DNA of 14,727 bases, taken from Armatimonadetes bacterium UBA5419 (GTDB lineage: Bacteria > Armatimonadota > UBA10988). The stretch is taken from the NCBI GenBank assembly GCA_002409445.1, contig DHNJ01000254.1, forward strand, positions 1,214 through 15,940, written 5' to 3'. Made by a program: the position numbers and the translations under genes. Below the pieces are notes generated by a model. The model did not search any database. It was not told where the DNA came from and was given only the letters and a program-made list of their open reading frames with translations. Positions within the stretch are counted from its first letter, which is position 1. Each line of letters begins with the position of its first letter. Of this stretch, positions 7,201-14,118 are shown piece by piece.

Positions 7201-7492
7201 CGCCGCGCAGCGTCACGCCCTCGCGCAGGACCAGCGGCGACGCCAGCCGGTAGGCGCCGACCGGCAGGAAGACGACCGCGCCGCCGCCGTCCGCGGCCTC
7301 GTCAATAGCCGCCTGGATCAGCGGCGCGGCGTCGGCGTTCGGGTCGATCGGCGGCTGGACCACCAGCGAGGCGATGACCACGTCGGCGGTCGGCCAGACG
7401 GTGTCGACCACGCGCGGCACGAGCGCGGCAGAGGCGGAGGAGGCGGCCATGGCGAGGACTCCTAGCAGGGCGGAAACGGCGAGGCGCGGCAT
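4202..7492 (-). CDS. Secreted tandem pectate-lyase-3-type beta-helix protein
   Basis: A 1096-residue exported protein. Signal peptide residues 1-22 (MPRLAVSALLGVLAMAASSASA) with an ASA/A cleavage site. Two homologous pectate-lyase-superfamily domains repeat at a constant offset of about 398 residues: IQAAIDEAADGGGAVVFLPVG.Y near 60-83 matches FQAALDAAEERGGGTVYVPAG.W near 458-481, LTLWHPEQ near 139-146 matches LTVWYPEQ near 537-544, and NPWRGASF matches NPWQGVDF. Short beta-helix-like rungs follow each (CDLGPVSV, CDLGPVHL near 356-380). Residues about 850-1020 look like a jelly-roll carbohydrate-binding module (ELKYWFKPEN, DAFVDLYFTDG, IDDLVITSD), and the last 75 or so like a small beta-sandwich. 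Twin domains of this type occur in GH55 glucanases and GH28-related proteins, so lyase or hydrolase action on a polysaccharide is inferred; no catalytic residues could be assigned. The ATG at 7492 is preferred over 7516 because it has GGAG 6 nt upstream and a clean signal peptide. Last gene of the operon. Confidence 0.82.
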   Translation of the reverse strand: MPRLAVSALLGVLAMAASSASAALVPRVVDTVWPTADVVIASLVVQPPIDPNADAAPLIQAAIDEAADGGGAVVFLPVGAYRLASPLVLREGVTLRGDWAPPGTAPAAQTTRLLLVHGRGDADAAPAITIEKGTGLRELTLWHPEQSGTEPVPYPWAVAISTTNAGNNFTLANMTLVNPWRGASFGPQFNELHTLRNIYGTPLNLGVFIDTVTDIGRLDNVDFSPSWWAGSGLPGAPTAAALAPTLGAATGVDMGRSDWEYIYQVRVRGYGTGMVIRAGAQGTTNAVMFGCELLDCGTALRVEALNGVGLAATACELTGTTGLATTGAFTTIAQFNSCQISSVDHPSRGVLTFQHCDLGPVSVTGDGTFSALDCDLGPVHLGPEVGRARVLGCRWAGAPQIRNESQGDVAIVHRDLALTRPDVTPHAPAPVYRPANDLLFVVTAYGAAEAADDNTAAFQAALDAAEERGGGTVYVPAGRWQIRGGLRVPTGVELRGIFDVPHHTVSDGSTLLAFGGAGDAQGTPLISLEAGSGARGLTVWYPEQNVLQPVEFPWSVQSLGPGCWVRDVALGNPWQGVDFATHPSTGHVINYLAGAPVSRGLQVSKSDGDGWVEDVQFNPHYTMRIPGDFPRPDYGRDTGGDLILWQRANMVAMAVGDCEREHMRGNFVYAAHDGLAFVRDGGTANARVFMHGSDTVSRPAVLDGGNVEAHLTQLVPLSAQEVAAFVTTPAFDGQVAFHNSQVWAGTKTAQFEGSGRVLLSQFNTLTGPVRAAGGQLDLIGGFFSGSWQPAVALEPPTERARVVATLSPGALEVANGLGDAARVVANSADSPRGLGGSAAASLDPDAFHLQTGWEAGEAAALSDTVATTGGGIREVPVFTARAEPGTGREGGTGVRLTGRGASAHPYVYALLAQTQLGVRADTELKYWFKPENARGLDAFVDLYFTDGTTLRDSAAVTTGGAPARHPARAAAVGEWLQVTVPLGGVHFGKVIQQIMFAWDSTGGPGEFAATIDDLVITSDPVAVAAPEVSLAGRTLTLRAPAGWQVAWSTNGTNPSEDSPRGSVATVTAPANALGEIRWRLIPPGGQMLRAVGSRVW

Positions 7493-7498
7493 CGGATG

Positions 7499-7502
7499 CT
7501 CC
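7499..7502 (-). promoter_or_regulatory. Ribosome binding site of the beta-helix gene
   Basis: On the minus strand GGAG stands 6 nt before ATG 7492. It selects this start over the in-frame ATG 24 nt earlier at 7516, which would prefix the signal peptide with MRRGTEHP. Confidence 0.65.
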
Positions 7503-7551
7503 GTGCCGCGCCTCATTCACGCTGCGCGCGCCAGATCCTCCCGCCGACCGC

Positions 7552-8655
7552 CTAGACGGGCAGCGACAGGCTCTTGCTCAGCGCCTCGATCTCGTCGCGG
7601 CCGACCTCGCGGCCGAGCTCCTGTGAGCGATAGATGCCCTCGGAGATGAAGGCCACGTTGAGGGCCAACTCCGCGGTCGGCAGCAGCTCGCAGCGGCCCT
7701 GCAGCGCGGCGATCCAGTGGCCCTGGCTGCTGCCAAACAGGCGGTAGTCGTCCTCGCACTGGCCCCAGCGGTAGTTGGCCGCGTTGGTGTCGACGCTGGC
7801 CGAGGTCTCGACATCGCCCTGGGTCGTGTAGTAGGTCAGCGGCGCGAGCTTCAGGCCGCCTTGGCTGCCGAGCACCTTGGACGACTCGGAGCCGTCGTAG
7901 TGGATGGCCCAGGCTTCCTCGATGTCCAGCGTGATGCCGCCCGCGAGCCGCACGAAGCCGAGGCCCAGCTCCTCGACGTCGAAGCCCGCCGACGCCTTGC
8001 GGTCCTCGTACATCGCGATTTCCTGGTAGGTCGCGCCGCTAACCGTCTGCACCTCGGGATTGCCCAGGAGGTCCATCACCTGCGCCAGGTGGTAGATGCC
8101 CATGTCGTACAGGGCGCCGCCGGCGGCTTCCTCGCGCGAGACGAAGGGTGGCGTGCCGTAGCCGTCGACCCAGACCCGCCCACGGCGCCGGTGGCCGAGG
8201 CTGCGCGCGTAGTAGAGCTTGCCCAGCAGGCCCGCCTCGATCATTCGCTTGGCCGCGCGGTGCTCGGGCGAGTAGAGCGTGCCCAACTGGATGTGCAGCT
8301 TGCGGCCGGTCTGCCGCGCCGCATCGTACATCGCCCGCGCGTCATACCACGAGCCGGCCATCGGCTTCTCGCAGTAGACGTCCTTGCCCGCCTCGAACGC
8401 GGCGATGGTCACCGGCGCGTGCTTGTTGTTGTGCAGACAGACGTCGATCGCGTCAATGTCGTCGCAGGCCAGTAGGTCGCGGAAGGCGGTGAAGGTCCGC
8501 TCCACGCCGAACTCCCCCGAGCGCCGCGCGAGCGCCGTCTCGTCGATGTCGCACAGCGCGACCACCTCGGCCTCGGGGATGTCCGCATACGCCCGCAGGT
8601 GCGAGCCGCCGATCATGCCCACGCCGATCACGCCGATCCGGATCTTGTCTGCCAT
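7552..8655 (-). CDS. Gfo/Idh/MocA family NAD(P)-dependent sugar dehydrogenase
   Basis: A 367-residue soluble protein of normal family length with no signal peptide, so cytoplasmic. The N-terminal Rossmann fold begins at once: KIRIGVIGVGMIGGSH with GxGxxG at residues 11-16, and acidic Asp36 after the second strand (ALCDIDE), a position favouring NAD over NADP. VYCEKPMAG carries the family EKP motif (96-98; Lys97 is a usual catalytic residue). The C-terminal domain shows GGALYDMGIYHL (179-190), matching the usual GG...D.G.H pattern with Asp184 and His189 as likely active-site residues. Members oxidise or reduce hydroxyls of sugars or inositols, and some cleave glycosides by a redox mechanism; which applies here is not visible. 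The start follows AGGAGAG at 8661-8667. The upstream glycosidase stop is only 19 bp away, so the two are co-transcribed. The enzyme probably handles a sugar released by the secreted neighbours. Confidence 0.92.
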   Translation of the reverse strand: MADKIRIGVIGVGMIGGSHLRAYADIPEAEVVALCDIDETALARRSGEFGVERTFTAFRDLLACDDIDAIDVCLHNNKHAPVTIAAFEAGKDVYCEKPMAGSWYDARAMYDAARQTGRKLHIQLGTLYSPEHRAAKRMIEAGLLGKLYYARSLGHRRRGRVWVDGYGTPPFVSREEAAGGALYDMGIYHLAQVMDLLGNPEVQTVSGATYQEIAMYEDRKASAGFDVEELGLGFVRLAGGITLDIEEAWAIHYDGSESSKVLGSQGGLKLAPLTYYTTQGDVETSASVDTNAANYRWGQCEDDYRLFGSSQGHWIAALQGRCELLPTAELALNVAFISEGIYRSQELGREVGRDEIEALSKSLSLPV

Positions 8656-8660
8656 CACAT

Positions 8661-8667
8661 CTCTCCT
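8661..8667 (-). promoter_or_regulatory. Ribosome binding site of the Gfo/Idh gene
   Basis: AGGAGAG on the minus strand, 5 nt before ATG 8655. It fixes the start at MADKIRIG; the longer frame would add an arginine-rich 26-residue extension from inside the preceding gene. Confidence 0.75.
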
Positions 8668-8674
8668 CGTTGGT

Positions 8675-11278
8675 TTAGTTGCCGCCCGACAGCGCCACCC
8701 GCAGCGCGTCCTGCTGGGCCGCCGGCGCGACAATGTAGACCGGCTGGCGGCCCAGGCTCGTCGGTGCGGGGCGGACGTTGCCCCAGCGGTCGTAGCAGGT
8801 CACGCCGTCCGGCAGCGGCTGGGTCAGGGGCACGTCGATTGCCCCGTCGCTGATCGCCACGACCACCACGCTGCCCGCCGGCCCGTACCAGCGGCGCTCG
8901 GGCTGCACGAACCAGTGCGCGCTGGAGCCCGCCGCCGGCGTCAGCCGCGTCTCGTGCTGGGCGCCTTCGAGGAAGCTGATCAGCGCCGACGTGCTGATCG
9001 TCAGCGGCTTGGCCAGGAAGCCCGGTTCGACAAGCATCCAGCTGTTCGGCTGGCCGTAGCGGTGGTCGTTGTGCAGCGAGTAGAGGTAGAACCGGGTCAC
9101 ACCGGCGGCCAGGTTGCCGAGGTAGTAGCGCGGCACCTGGTCGGCCCAGTAGTCCCAGTCGCCGTCCGTGGCGGGCTGGGCGAAGCTGAAGAAGGAGCCC
9201 TTGTTGCTCGTGCCCGGGCCACCCTCGGTGTTCTCCAGCGGCTTCGGCTCGCCGTACTGGCGCTGGGTCTCGGCCAGCTCCGCGGCCTTGCGCGCGAAGA
9301 CGTCGTCCGGCCCGCCGCAGAGGCTGCTCTCGTAGCGGTGGAACGAGAGCAGGTCGTAGCTCTCATACGCCCCGGCCGCCAGCACCGCCTGGTCCCACGC
9401 GCCGTCGTAGGTGTCGATGCCGAGGATCGTCGCGTCCGGGTTCGCCTCCTTGGCTTCGCTGTAGGCGCGGCGCAGCAAGGCCGCGTACTGCTCCGGCGTG
9501 CCGCCGCGGAAGAAGCCCTGCTCCAGACTGTTGCCCCAGGGCTCGTTCCAGACCTCCCAGCGATCGATCCAGCGGCTGTACCGCGCCACCGTCCGCCGCA
9601 CGTACTCGCCCCACTGGTCGAGGTCGGTCGGCGGGTAGTAGATGCTGAAGTAGCCGGTCTCGCCCGCATGGCCCGAGGCCCACGGCGGCGACGAGCAGAG
9701 CATGCCGCAGATCTTCAGGCCACGGCGGCGGGCCATCCGAATCTCGTTGTCGTACCAGGTCCACTCGCCCGGCTTAGGCTCGACCAGCGCCCACTTGGTC
9801 AGAATGCTCGCGTCGTGCAGTCGGCACCACTTGAAGCCCAGTCGGGCCACCGCGGTAATGTCGGGTTCGCGCAGCGTGACGTGGGTGCCGAACGGCGAGC
9901 CCGGCCGCTCGCCGGCGACCTGTGGCGGGACGTGCGCCAACAGCGTCTCCCCCGCCTCGCCCGCCGGCTGCCCGTCCGCGCCGACGACCTGGCCGACCAG
10001 GCGCACCAGGCCGTAGTCGCGGGTCAGCGCCTCATTCGGGGTGACGCGCACACGGTCGACGCCGCGGCCGCTCAGCTTGGCACTCGGCAGCGTCGCCGTC
10101 CGGCCGTCAACGTGCGTCAGGGTCAGCGCCAACTCGCTGCCCGGCGCCGCGCCGACGACGGTGACATCCGCTGACGGCCGCCCGCGGTGCTCGAAGACGC
10201 CCCACGGCTGCGTTGGCACCACGGTCACCGACGGCTCGGGGGTGAAGACCTCCGAGTCGCCTTCGACCAGGCTCAGCCCGTCGATCCACACCGTCTGGTT
10301 CTTGCCGCTGACGATCAGCTGCAGCCAGTACCGCTCATCGGCCGACGGCGGCAGCGTGCCGCGCGCGACCATGCGGGTCCACTCGGTGCCCGGCTCGACC
10401 TGGTCACCGAAGCCCTGCCAGGAGTCGCTCGGCTGCACCGCCAGGCCGACGGTCGCACCGGGCTTGTCGGAGCGCACCGACAGCGACAGCGTGTGCGGAT
10501 GGCCATAGCGGATGCGCACCGGCCGCGTCTCCAGCGAGAGCCGGCCATTCGGCCCGAGCACGATCTTGCCCGCGCCCGGTCCGAACGGCCCCTCGCCCGT
10601 CTCGGCGGTCCAGGTCGCGTCCTGCGAGCGCTCGGTCCAGGCCGACGGCAGACCCACGCCCATCCGCGCCAGCGGGGCCAGGTTGCCCGCCTGCCGCGGC
10701 GCGTCGCTCTGCGTCGGCGCCACGCGCACCGCCACTCCGTCCAGGTCGAGCTCGCCCGGGCCATCGAGGATGACCATGAACACCGCGACCTGGTCGGCGG
10801 CGCTCGTCGCGCGGAAGCGCACGCGGTTCCACTCGGGACTGACGGCGACGGTCGTCTCGCCCAGCATCGTGTACGGCGCGCCGGGCAGCCGCAGCAGCAG
10901 ACTGACGGTCGAACCGGTCCGGCTGCGGACGTAGGCCGTGGCCTCGTAGGTGGCGCCGGCGGCGAGCGGGACCTGCGGGCCCATCATCTGGACCTTGCCC
11001 TCGCGCACCTCGATCGCGGTGATGCGCTGGTACGCCAAGCCCTCGGCCGGGTCGTCGCGGCGCACCTCATAGGTCGCGTCGACCGAGGTCCAGCCGCGTG
11101 AGTTCTCGCTCCAGGCCTGGCCGACGGTGCCACTAACCTGCGCCGCCTCGTCCGGCTCGCTGGCAAAGGTCGTGACCTCGCCCTCGAACCCGCCGTTGGT
11201 GACCAGGTTCGGCCCCTCCTGTGCCGCCACCGCCCCCGCCAAGAGAACCGCCATCAACACTATCCGCAAGCCGTACAC
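8675..11278 (-). CDS. Secreted clan GH-A-like glycoside hydrolase with N-terminal binding modules
   Basis: An 867-residue exported protein. Signal peptide residues 1-19 (MYGLRIVLMAVLLAGAVAA). Mature N-terminus NLVTNGGFEG, typical of CBM4/9-like jelly-roll modules; the first spans about 23-190. A second similar module starts near NLAPLARMGVG (about 199-345). A beta-rich linker follows (about 350-455). The catalytic TIM barrel begins around 460: SPFGTHVTLREPDITAVARLGFKWCRLHD, then WEVWNEPWG with the probable acid/base Glu579, LLSFHRY, and LENTEGGPG with Glu685 as candidate nucleophile. This pair is the clan GH-A pattern (GH5, GH39, GH51 and relatives); the family cannot be named by eye. C-terminal beta-strands (about 780-867) finish the protein. 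The GTG start at 11278 is chosen because GGAG lies 6 nt upstream and it gives a complete signal peptide; ATG 11254 would remove its charged end. Confidence 0.85.
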   Translation of the reverse strand: MYGLRIVLMAVLLAGAVAAQEGPNLVTNGGFEGEVTTFASEPDEAAQVSGTVGQAWSENSRGWTSVDATYEVRRDDPAEGLAYQRITAIEVREGKVQMMGPQVPLAAGATYEATAYVRSRTGSTVSLLLRLPGAPYTMLGETTVAVSPEWNRVRFRATSAADQVAVFMVILDGPGELDLDGVAVRVAPTQSDAPRQAGNLAPLARMGVGLPSAWTERSQDATWTAETGEGPFGPGAGKIVLGPNGRLSLETRPVRIRYGHPHTLSLSVRSDKPGATVGLAVQPSDSWQGFGDQVEPGTEWTRMVARGTLPPSADERYWLQLIVSGKNQTVWIDGLSLVEGDSEVFTPEPSVTVVPTQPWGVFEHRGRPSADVTVVGAAPGSELALTLTHVDGRTATLPSAKLSGRGVDRVRVTPNEALTRDYGLVRLVGQVVGADGQPAGEAGETLLAHVPPQVAGERPGSPFGTHVTLREPDITAVARLGFKWCRLHDASILTKWALVEPKPGEWTWYDNEIRMARRRGLKICGMLCSSPPWASGHAGETGYFSIYYPPTDLDQWGEYVRRTVARYSRWIDRWEVWNEPWGNSLEQGFFRGGTPEQYAALLRRAYSEAKEANPDATILGIDTYDGAWDQAVLAAGAYESYDLLSFHRYESSLCGGPDDVFARKAAELAETQRQYGEPKPLENTEGGPGTSNKGSFFSFAQPATDGDWDYWADQVPRYYLGNLAAGVTRFYLYSLHNDHRYGQPNSWMLVEPGFLAKPLTISTSALISFLEGAQHETRLTPAAGSSAHWFVQPERRWYGPAGSVVVVAISDGAIDVPLTQPLPDGVTCYDRWGNVRPAPTSLGRQPVYIVAPAAQQDALRVALSGGN

Positions 11279-11284
11279 CGCTGT

Positions 11285-11288
11285 CTCC
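11285..11288 (-). promoter_or_regulatory. Ribosome binding site that supports a GTG start
   Basis: GGAG on the minus strand, 6 nt before GTG 11278. The longest open frame begins at GTG 11359, inside the preceding gene, and adds 27 residues without a signal peptide, so this internal GTG is the better start. Confidence 0.65.
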
Positions 11289-11330
11289 AACTGGCCGAGT
11301 TGGCCATCGTGCCACCGAATCCTACAGACC

Positions 11331-14027
11331 CTACGGCTGCCCTTCCCAGGACACAGCACCGGGCGCCGCGCGGACCGTCAGCCCACCCCAGCGCGCGGCC
11401 AGCGCGTCGGGGCCGTCGTCGATCCAGGTCAACTGCTCGACACCGGCCGCCGTCTGCTCGGCCGTGCCGCTCGGCAGGACCGCCACGGCGACCTGCGAGA
11501 TGACCTGGCCGGCCGTGTAGTCAGCGCTGTCGGGCCGATAGTTGGCGACCAGCGCCTCCTCCAGCCGCGAGCCGCGCCAGGTGTTGTTGTCCCAGTAGCC
11601 CATCGAGCCGCCGACGACAACTGCTCCGTACCGCTGGTCGACGTTGGCCCAGGTACCGAGGCCCGCCAGCCAGGTATCGGGCGCCTGCTGGGCGCCGGTG
11701 ATCTGCTGCTCGCCCGCCGCGGTCACCAAGCGCCGTTCGTTCGGCGGCGAGACGGGCAGCGGCTCGTTGAAGATAGGCAGCCAGCCGGTCGCCACGCTGT
11801 CCAGGGTCAGGTCGCGCGTGGCCACCAAGCGTTCGAGGTACAGCACCGGCGCGCCGGGCACCGAGACCAGCGCCACCTCCTGGCGCACCGCGCCGCCGCA
11901 GCGCTCGATCGTCACCGAGACGCCGACCTCGCGGTCGTTCCGCGTCGCGACGAACGAGTTGGTCACGACGGGCCGCCCGTCGGTCTCGCCCGCGACGCTG
12001 ATCCGCCCCACTAGGCCGCGCTCGCTCGGGGCAGTGAACCAGGTGTCGTCGTCGGCCAGCGGCCAGACCAGGCCCATCGCGCCGTTGCGCCAGGAGAAAC
12101 TGACCGTGCGGTCACTGAGCCGCTGCAAGAAGTAGCCCGCCGGCTCCGAGACGAGCACGCCGCGCCGCGCCGCGCGCCACTCGTTCAGGTCCGTCGGCGC
12201 CGGCCCGTCGCCGCGCAGCCGCTGGAGCAAGTACTGGTGGGCGTAGCGCACCGCCAGTTCCTCCTCGGCGTTCGGGTAGTTGAACTCCTGCGGCGCCCAC
12301 ATCCGCCCGTTGTCGAACCGCGCGTGCAGCCGCGCCGTCGCCGCCAGCGCACCCCGCGTCACCCGCGCGGCGTCCGGGTCACCGTAGAGCACCGCGTACG
12401 TCCCCGCCACCCCGAGCGGCGTGTCATGCCGGTGCGGCCACCAGTCCTGACCGTTCAGGTAGTACGCCGAACCGTTCGACGAGTACATCCACTGCGCCAG
12501 GCGCCAGCACTGGGAGACGTTATACCGCGTGGCATCGGGCAGCGGCTGACCCGTGGCGTCGTACAGCAGCGCGTTGTCGAGCAGGAGGTAGATGCAACCG
12601 AGATAGTCCGGATGGACCCGGTCGTGGTTCTCCAGGCTGTAGTCGTCGTGCAGCGTCACCGCGCTGAGCCGATCGCGCGCCGGCCGGCCGTCGACGATGG
12701 CGTCGCTCTCCAGGTCGGCGGTGCGCACGAAGCTGTTCATCTGGTAGACGATCGCCCGCTCGCGCCACTCGGCCGCCCGCGGGTGGTTGGGGAACACGCA
12801 GCCGGCGAGGACCATGATCTGCGAGTTCCAGGCGTTCTCCTCGGCCTTGGTGTCGCTAACGTAGCCGCTGTCGGGCGGCCGCGTGAGGAAGCGGTCAGCC
12901 TCGTGGGTGACCATCTTGGCCGTGGCCACCTGCACTTCGGGCGGCAGGTGCGGCCACAGCAGCCACGCCGCGTGGCCCACCGAGCGCGCCCAGAGCGCCG
13001 ACTGCCAGTGGTCGCCCCAGCTCCGCCCATCGCCGGTCGCCCAGCCGTTGGCCACATGGGTCATCGTCAGGTAGCGCACCAGGGCCACGGCCTCCGCCCG
13101 CAGGTCGTCCGCGGAGATGCCGGTGACCGCCGCGTCATAGGCCGACTCGTCGAACAGCAGCGTGGCGAAGCACAGCGCCGTGGTCGCGTTCTGGCGCACG
13201 GCGTGCTCCTGGCTGTGGTCAATCTTGTGGAAGCGCCAACCGGGCCGACCCGGCACATCCTTCATCTGCGGCGTGAAGTACCGCACATAGCGCAGCAGGC
13301 GCTGGTAGTACTCGCGGGCCAGCGGCGTCGCCGGCAGCTGCGGCACGTGCGCCACCGGCCGCCACTCGGTCTGCAGCAGCGGTGCCGCGGCCAGCAGCGC
13401 CCCGACCCGCCGCTCCTCCGCCGCGGCGATCTCCGCCTCTTCGGCCGCCTGATCGGCCGGGCTGAGCGGCTGCAGGTCGACGGTCAAGTCGTCGTACCAG
13501 CCGGTGCTCGCGTCCCACGGGCTACCCAGCATGATGCGGTTGGCGGTCCGCAGCACGGGGTTCTCGCGCACCAGCTGCCCGTCGATGCTCAGCCGCGCGC
13601 CGCCGGCGTCGACCTCGAAGTTGATCCGCCGCCAGCCCTCGCTCCGGCGCACCGTGGTGTTGCTGTAGGTCGGCCCGATCCGCGACTGGTAGAACTCACC
13701 GCCGGCGCAGACGAACATCAGCGACTCCTCGCTCGGGTCCAGCGCCAGTGCCACCGTCTGCCGCTTGGTCGGCACCATGTCGTCGTAGAACCAGATCTCG
13801 ACCGTACCCCGACGCGGCTCGCCCATCTGCCACCACGAGCAGGCGAGGTTCGCCGGCGGGCCCGAGTAGAAGCTGCTCGTGCCGTTGTGCGCCTGGGCCG
13901 TCGAGACGACCATCGCCTGCTTCTCCGGCGGCGGTACGAACTGCGAAGGGGCGGTCTCGAAGTCGACGACGATCGGCTGGGCGACGGCCAACGTGGCCGC
14001 GCATAGGGTCATGAGCAGGGCGCGCAT
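11331..14027 (-). CDS. Secreted heparinase/alginate-lyase-like alpha/alpha-toroid protein
   Basis: An 898-residue exported protein. Signal peptide residues 1-16 (MRALLMTLCAATLAVA), cleaved before QPIVVDFE. Residues about 17-190 look like a concanavalin/laminin-G-type sandwich (SFYSGPPAN, VEIWFYDD, RRINFEVDAGGARLSIDG, GWYDDLTVD). A charged Glu/Ala stretch (190-207) links it to a helical region, about 215-610, rich in Trp and His. Its motifs KAEENAWNSQ (394-403) and YSLENHDRVHPDYLG (463-477) resemble the conserved Glu-Asn and Asn-His clusters of heparinase II/III- and alginate-lyase-like toroids. The remainder (about 620-898) is beta-sandwich-like. Lyase action on a uronic-acid polymer is therefore inferred; I cannot assign a PL family. 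It is the first gene of the minus-strand operon. The ATG at 14027 is chosen for GGAGAG just upstream and for the signal peptide; the open frame extends 87 residues further with no such features. Confidence 0.75.
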   Translation of the reverse strand: MRALLMTLCAATLAVAQPIVVDFETAPSQFVPPPEKQAMVVSTAQAHNGTSSFYSGPPANLACSWWQMGEPRRGTVEIWFYDDMVPTKRQTVALALDPSEESLMFVCAGGEFYQSRIGPTYSNTTVRRSEGWRRINFEVDAGGARLSIDGQLVRENPVLRTANRIMLGSPWDASTGWYDDLTVDLQPLSPADQAAEEAEIAAAEERRVGALLAAAPLLQTEWRPVAHVPQLPATPLAREYYQRLLRYVRYFTPQMKDVPGRPGWRFHKIDHSQEHAVRQNATTALCFATLLFDESAYDAAVTGISADDLRAEAVALVRYLTMTHVANGWATGDGRSWGDHWQSALWARSVGHAAWLLWPHLPPEVQVATAKMVTHEADRFLTRPPDSGYVSDTKAEENAWNSQIMVLAGCVFPNHPRAAEWRERAIVYQMNSFVRTADLESDAIVDGRPARDRLSAVTLHDDYSLENHDRVHPDYLGCIYLLLDNALLYDATGQPLPDATRYNVSQCWRLAQWMYSSNGSAYYLNGQDWWPHRHDTPLGVAGTYAVLYGDPDAARVTRGALAATARLHARFDNGRMWAPQEFNYPNAEEELAVRYAHQYLLQRLRGDGPAPTDLNEWRAARRGVLVSEPAGYFLQRLSDRTVSFSWRNGAMGLVWPLADDDTWFTAPSERGLVGRISVAGETDGRPVVTNSFVATRNDREVGVSVTIERCGGAVRQEVALVSVPGAPVLYLERLVATRDLTLDSVATGWLPIFNEPLPVSPPNERRLVTAAGEQQITGAQQAPDTWLAGLGTWANVDQRYGAVVVGGSMGYWDNNTWRGSRLEEALVANYRPDSADYTAGQVISQVAVAVLPSGTAEQTAAGVEQLTWIDDGPDALAARWGGLTVRAAPGAVSWEGQP

Positions 14028-14118
14028 GGCACTCTCCGCGGGCCACCGATTCGCGCCCGGCGCGCCGGTACCTGCCGCCGGCCCAGCGCCGTACAATGGG
14101 GGCGCAGGCGAGACGAGC
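14028..14118. promoter_or_regulatory. Divergent promoter region
   Basis: This 91-bp gap separates the minus-strand operon from the plus-strand dehydrogenase, so both promoters or their 5' leaders must fit here. On the plus strand TACAAT at 14092-14097 matches a sigma-70 -10 box at 5 of 6 bases and would start RNA near 14104, about 15 nt before the ATG. No good -35 hexamer stands 16-18 bp upstream. I see no convincing -10/-35 pair on the minus strand and no operator-like inverted repeat other than GC-rich runs (GGCGCGCC). Confidence 0.45.
14032..14037 (-). promoter_or_regulatory. Ribosome binding site of the first gene of the operon
   Basis: GGAGAG on the minus strand, 4 nt before ATG 14027. 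It sets the start just ahead of the signal peptide MRALLMTLCA. Confidence 0.65.

Noticed and set aside
4535..7465. A 976-codon open frame on the plus strand opposite the beta-helix gene
   Set aside because: Its product is a low-complexity Arg/Ala/Gln/Val-rich string with no domain or ribosome site. The minus-strand frame has a signal peptide and duplicated domains. Long antisense frames are common in GC-rich codon usage.
8384..10174. A 596-codon plus-strand open frame opposite the glycosidase and Gfo/Idh genes
   Set aside because: Same compositional artefact. It spans two genes that have clear catalytic motifs on the minus strand.
12237..14006. A 589-codon plus-strand open frame opposite the toroid lyase-like gene
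   Set aside because: Arg/Val/Gln-rich shadow without recognisable motifs; the minus-strand frame carries a signal peptide and conserved motifs.
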